Assembly (NCBI RefSeq): GCF_905404315.1
Contig: NC_066301.1
Coordinates: 5,270,001-5,334,000, forward strand
DNA length: 64,000 nt
Direction of reading: 5' to 3'
Source: Leptidea sinapis
Taxonomy: Eukaryota > Arthropoda > Insecta > Lepidoptera > Pieridae
Below, piece by piece: positions 60,869-64,000 of this stretch (position 1 is its first letter; each line of letters opens with the position of its first letter). The notes under the pieces were generated by a model, which saw nothing but the letters and a program-made list of their open reading frames with translations, ran no database searches and was not told where the DNA came from. The position numbers and the translations under genes were made by a program.

Positions 60869-61365
60869 AAATGGGACATTGGGTGATCCGGAAAGCATTT
60901 ATTAGTTTTTTTCCTTTAAGTTTTGTATCTTCTTAGTAATCTGAGCAAGGCTCAGTCGTCCAGGTATATACATGTACATATATTATATATCTAATAAGGA
61001 ATATAAGTATATACGGTCTATGTATAAACAAACTTAGACAAGGACCGGTCCGTAGAGAATATAGAGCGAGATGTCATAAACGACTAAATAAAGCGTAGAG
61101 TATAGAGGCGGGTGCATTAGCGATTAAAGATCGCCTCTCGGTAAATTAAAATAAATATTAGCGGGCTGCGCCTGCGCACAAAAGGAGCCGCTTTCATCTC
61201 GCCGACACAGGTGCCGCCCGCGCGGTACTGTCGCGCTCTACACTCGTTACCAAATAATATCGGATTACTCGAGACTCACTCATTATCCTGGCTTTGTCTA
61301 AGACGACTTTTCTCCAGTTCTTTTTTAGTTTTTAGAAAACTAAATAATTACCTGCCTAAACTTGC
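60869..61365. other. intron sequence with GC-rich pocket 61150-61255
   Basis: GCGGGCTGCGCCTGCGCACA, GGTGCCGCCCGCGCGGTACT. No repeat or coding match; possible regulatory element. Confidence 0.4.
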
Positions 61366-61647
61366 TAGTTGAAGGCTCCTTTGCACAGGATGCCGGCTAG
61401 ATTATGGGTACCATAACGGCGCCTATTTTTGCCGTGAAGAAGTAATGTGTAAACATTACTGTGTTTCGGTGTCAAGGGCGCCGTAGCTAGTGAAATTACT
61501 GGGCAAATGAGCGCAGATGTAGTTCTGCTCAGAATTTTTGGGTATTTCAAGAAACCAAAGCGGCACTGCATTGTTATGGACAGGGCGTATCAATTACCAT
61601 CAGCTGAACGTACCGCTCGTCTCGTCCCTTATTTTCATAAAAAAAAT
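61366..61647 (+). mobile_element. hairpin retroposon copy 16
   Basis: AGTTGAAGGCTCCTTTGCAC to TTTTCATAAAAAAA. It lacks the GAGACTTAACATC...GTCTC stem segment (GGGCAAATGAGCGCAGATG) by a deletion of about 35 bp. Confidence 0.9.
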
Positions 61648-62690
61648 CTTTTTCAAAATTTGGTACACAACATTTTTACCGAAGTCTAAATGCAGTTTTA
61701 ACACCAAGATCAATTTATACAATCTTCGAAAGCTGAATGGTTAGTGAACTTCCATATTTTAATTTATTTCTGATTGTAATTTTGTCATAAATTTATTTAT
61801 AACAGTAATATTATAAATGTTTTAATACTTATCGAGTCGCCTGAATAGAACCTACATAGATATCGTTTGGTGCGGTAGGTTGTATCATAGTTATTTTAAT
61901 AAATACACTTTATTATCATCAATAAAATAAGGTTTTGAATGCCCTAGAGAACATTATATTATTATCTTATCAAAGCGATAGTAGTTAATTAGTCTTATTG
62001 AACTTAAAGGACTTGTTTGTGGTTTGATGAGTTTCTGTGTACGATTTACGCGTAGGTACTCAAGGAATTTATTTGGCATTTAGATGAAGATTTTGGGAAC
62101 AGTTTCTCAGATCAGCAGCAACAATTATGGAAGTACTTTTTCGAAAAGCTTCATGGCTCTCCTTAAAAAGATGTTACAAAGAAACTCACAAAAGTGTGTA
62201 GCTACAGTTGGGAAAACGTGGGTTATGTCCACCCCTAAACCGCTCATGCCCTAACCCCTTCTTTGCCCAACCCGGTAACGTTTGAAAAACGATGGTTTTA
62301 AAGATCACCTAATTACTTTATCGCGCTTAATTTTAGATACATATTAGTCCTACAATTGTGTAGACAATTATATATTTTGTTATCTTTTCTTGTGTTTATT
62401 AATTTTTTAATTGTTATAAATTTTAATTTACTCCAACTAGCCATAATTTAGAACATTATTTATTTCTCTTTAATTTTAATTAGTATTACCTCAAAGTTTT
62501 ACATAGTTATATGTGGATAGCGTATCTGATTACAATTTTATGAGTCTTATATGTTATTTCTTTATACTGTAAGTAGTAGTTACTCTGTAAGTAGTAGATA
62601 TTTGATTTTCCTACTAAAATAAAAATCGGAACTCTAGATAAAATCGCTACCAATGCCAGTGACGACTGTTTTAAAATAACTTAATAGATC
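61648..62690. other. intron sequence, non-coding
   Basis: No gene or clear repeat supported. Confidence 0.4.
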
Positions 62691-62954
62691 TTGTCTCTTT
62701 CCGTTAAAGTACAATATCGCACTAAGCTCAAAATATATGATCCTCACAATGATGATGTGCAGCGTTTTTCCACAGTGCGACTTTCAAGTAACTTCATTCC
62801 AACTTCAATCAAAAGATGTAGAAAGAACTTTCGTCCGCAAATCGATAGGCTTAATATAGCAAATACCAAAGCACGAATATTCACTTTAAATGCGGGTAAT
62901 TTAAGCGAATTCTACATTGATTACTTGGAAAAAATCAAGGAGATTAAAATATAA
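62691..62954 (+). mobile_element. decayed LINE ORF2 tail (low certainty)
   Basis: YRTKLKIYDPHNDDVQRFST then VRLSSNFIPTSIKRC resembles the HRTxxHKL..HPHHLDV.RSSTVRFSRSFLPRT part of 1405-2012. The rest of the frame is not recognisable. Confidence 0.45.
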
Positions 62955-63189
62955 AGTAGAGTGGACAGCACGAACAAGGAACTAAATCCAAAATCTATTA
63001 CCAATTTATCTTATTAATTTATATATCTAATACCAAGAAGTTACTCGTATGCCATTTAACGGAGAGCTCTTAAATGATAATTGTGACAGTTCACAGTACC
63101 AGAAATTAGCGTGGTCTCTGCCGTTTGATAACTGAGGTAAGTTCTAATTATTATTGCTGTTAAGTTTTCGAATTGTTAGTCCCTGTTTT

Positions 63190-63312
63190 CAGCAAACGCA
63201 GACACACTAAATAAAACAAAGTGATTGACGTATCGCGAGTGTAAGACATAGCTGTCATGCACACAAAAGTATTAAACCTGGCCTGTTTTAATCGGTTGTC
63301 TAAAAGCAAGAG
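63190..63312 (+). repeat. CGCGAGTGTAAGACATAG repeat, copy B
   Basis: CAGACACACTAAATAAAACA, ATCGCGAGTGTAAGACATAG and TTAAACCTGGCCTGTTTTAA. Shared with 58838-58958. Confidence 0.75.
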
Positions 63313-63408
63313 AATTAACTAAACGTATAAATTATGTAAGCATTTGTGATTCCATAATATGGTACCTATAAAGGTCTTGAAATTACGCATGAGATATAAA
63401 TATATATG

Positions 63409-63912
63409 TACTAGCCGTTCCCGCCCGCTTCGCTGGGTAAATTTGATAAGAAAGGAACGTTGGAATTAAAAAATAAGTCATAAACCATCTAGGATAAATT
63501 TCGCAACGAATGATTGGCGTGATTGAGCCTCAAACAAAGACTATTTTCATTATCTTAATATATATAAATTACGTGACACGTTGTTTGTCCGCGATGGACT
63601 CTTAAACTAATGAACGTATTTAAATAGGGATTACTTCATGAAGTGCAGTTTAGTCCAACTTGAGAGATAGGATAGTTTTTATTTCAATTTGGGACCCATA
63701 ATTATATTTATTTCCAATATTTGTTTTGTATGGACATATTTTCTGTGAGAGAATTTATTGACGCACGGTTTGACAGTTCTGCTTTGAAACAATTTCATTA
63801 TAACAGCAGTCCTATTTTACGAAATAATTCTTGATGTTATGAAATATTATTGACAAATTATTAAAATTATAATTATAAAATACAGAACAACGTCTGTCTG
63901 GTCAGCTAATAG
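63409..63912. repeat. two TAGCTGACC/TAGCCGTTCC-type repeats, opposite ends
   Basis: The left end reads ACTAGCCGTTCCCGCCCGCT on the plus strand. The right end, read on the minus strand, starts ATTAGCTGACCAGACAGACG, like the 26847 element. TATATAAATTACGTGACACG inside is another familiar terminal motif. Likely two abutting fragments. Confidence 0.5.
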
Positions 63913-64000
63913 ATTATAAATGTATATACAGACAGATATTGAGGATGACACACTCAACACACGCTCAGATAATTATTTAAAACGTCGGCGGAGCACTTGG

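Larger units (their letters stand above)
48391..64000 (-). other. 5'-side intron of optomotor-blind (at least 15.6 kb, incomplete)
   Basis: The T-box cannot start at TILNSMHKY, so the upstream T-box exons must lie at higher coordinates. I looked on the minus strand for the family's ISDKHGF, LWDQFHKLGTEM and RMYIHPDSP segments between 48391 and 64000 and saw none, so the gene continues past the window edge. The interval holds only repeats and non-coding DNA. Long introns fit a developmental regulator with intronic enhancers. Confidence 0.7.

Noticed and set aside
48391..64000. Upstream T-box exons (ISDKHGF, LWDQFHKLGTEM, RMYIHPDSP segments)
   Set aside because: Searched by eye on the minus strand and not found; they should lie beyond the window.
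1..64000. CRISPR array, rRNA, operon or prokaryotic defence system
   Set aside because: No regularly spaced direct repeats, no rRNA-like segment and no clustered genes. Splice sites and SINE/LINE content show animal nuclear DNA.

Overview
This 64 kb window reads as nuclear DNA of a moth or butterfly (Lepidoptera). It is AT-rich, with no dense operons, multi-exon coding sequence, and a heavy load of retroposon fragments of kinds I associate with lepidopteran genomes. The species cannot be fixed from the sequence alone.

Only one cellular gene is supported. It is a T-box transcription factor of the Tbx2/3 class, the orthologue of Drosophila optomotor-blind (bifid), on the minus strand. Four coding exons are visible: 48390..48244 and 47232..47156 (second half of the T-box DNA-binding domain), 39269..39154 (linker) and 38799..38225 (proline-rich C-terminus with stop). 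All three exon-exon phases agree and every junction has GT/AG. The N-terminus and first half of the T-box are not visible and should lie beyond position 64000, so the intron entering exon 48390 is at least 15.6 kb. Positions 38,225-64,000 are thus mostly intron, and 1-38,224 is 3' flanking or intergenic DNA.

The rest is dominated by mobile-element debris. (1) A short hairpin-rich retroposon with at least 16 copies, running from CCAGTGGGAGGCTCC to an ATAAAAAAA tail and carrying several perfect stems. (2) Non-LTR retrotransposon 3' ends: Jockey/CR1-like ORF2 C-termini, an RTE-like ORF2 end, and a longer reverse-transcriptase remnant at 10.4-11.8 kb. (3) Two tRNA-derived SINEs with A- and B-box-like promoters. 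(4) A repeat starting TAGCTGACCC, in several copies. (5) Probable non-autonomous DNA transposons recognised by inverted repeats (301-388, 395-999, 1323-2320, 22878-22986). Several insertions are nested and can be ordered in time, with target-site duplications still readable.

A few short coding-like stretches (12.2-12.5, 31.0-31.3, 8.87-9.1, 52.5-53.0 kb) and some GC-richer non-repeat pockets near the T-box gene are unexplained. The pockets are candidates for regulatory DNA, but nothing here proves that. No CRISPR array, rRNA, true tRNA gene, viral genome or prokaryotic system was seen.
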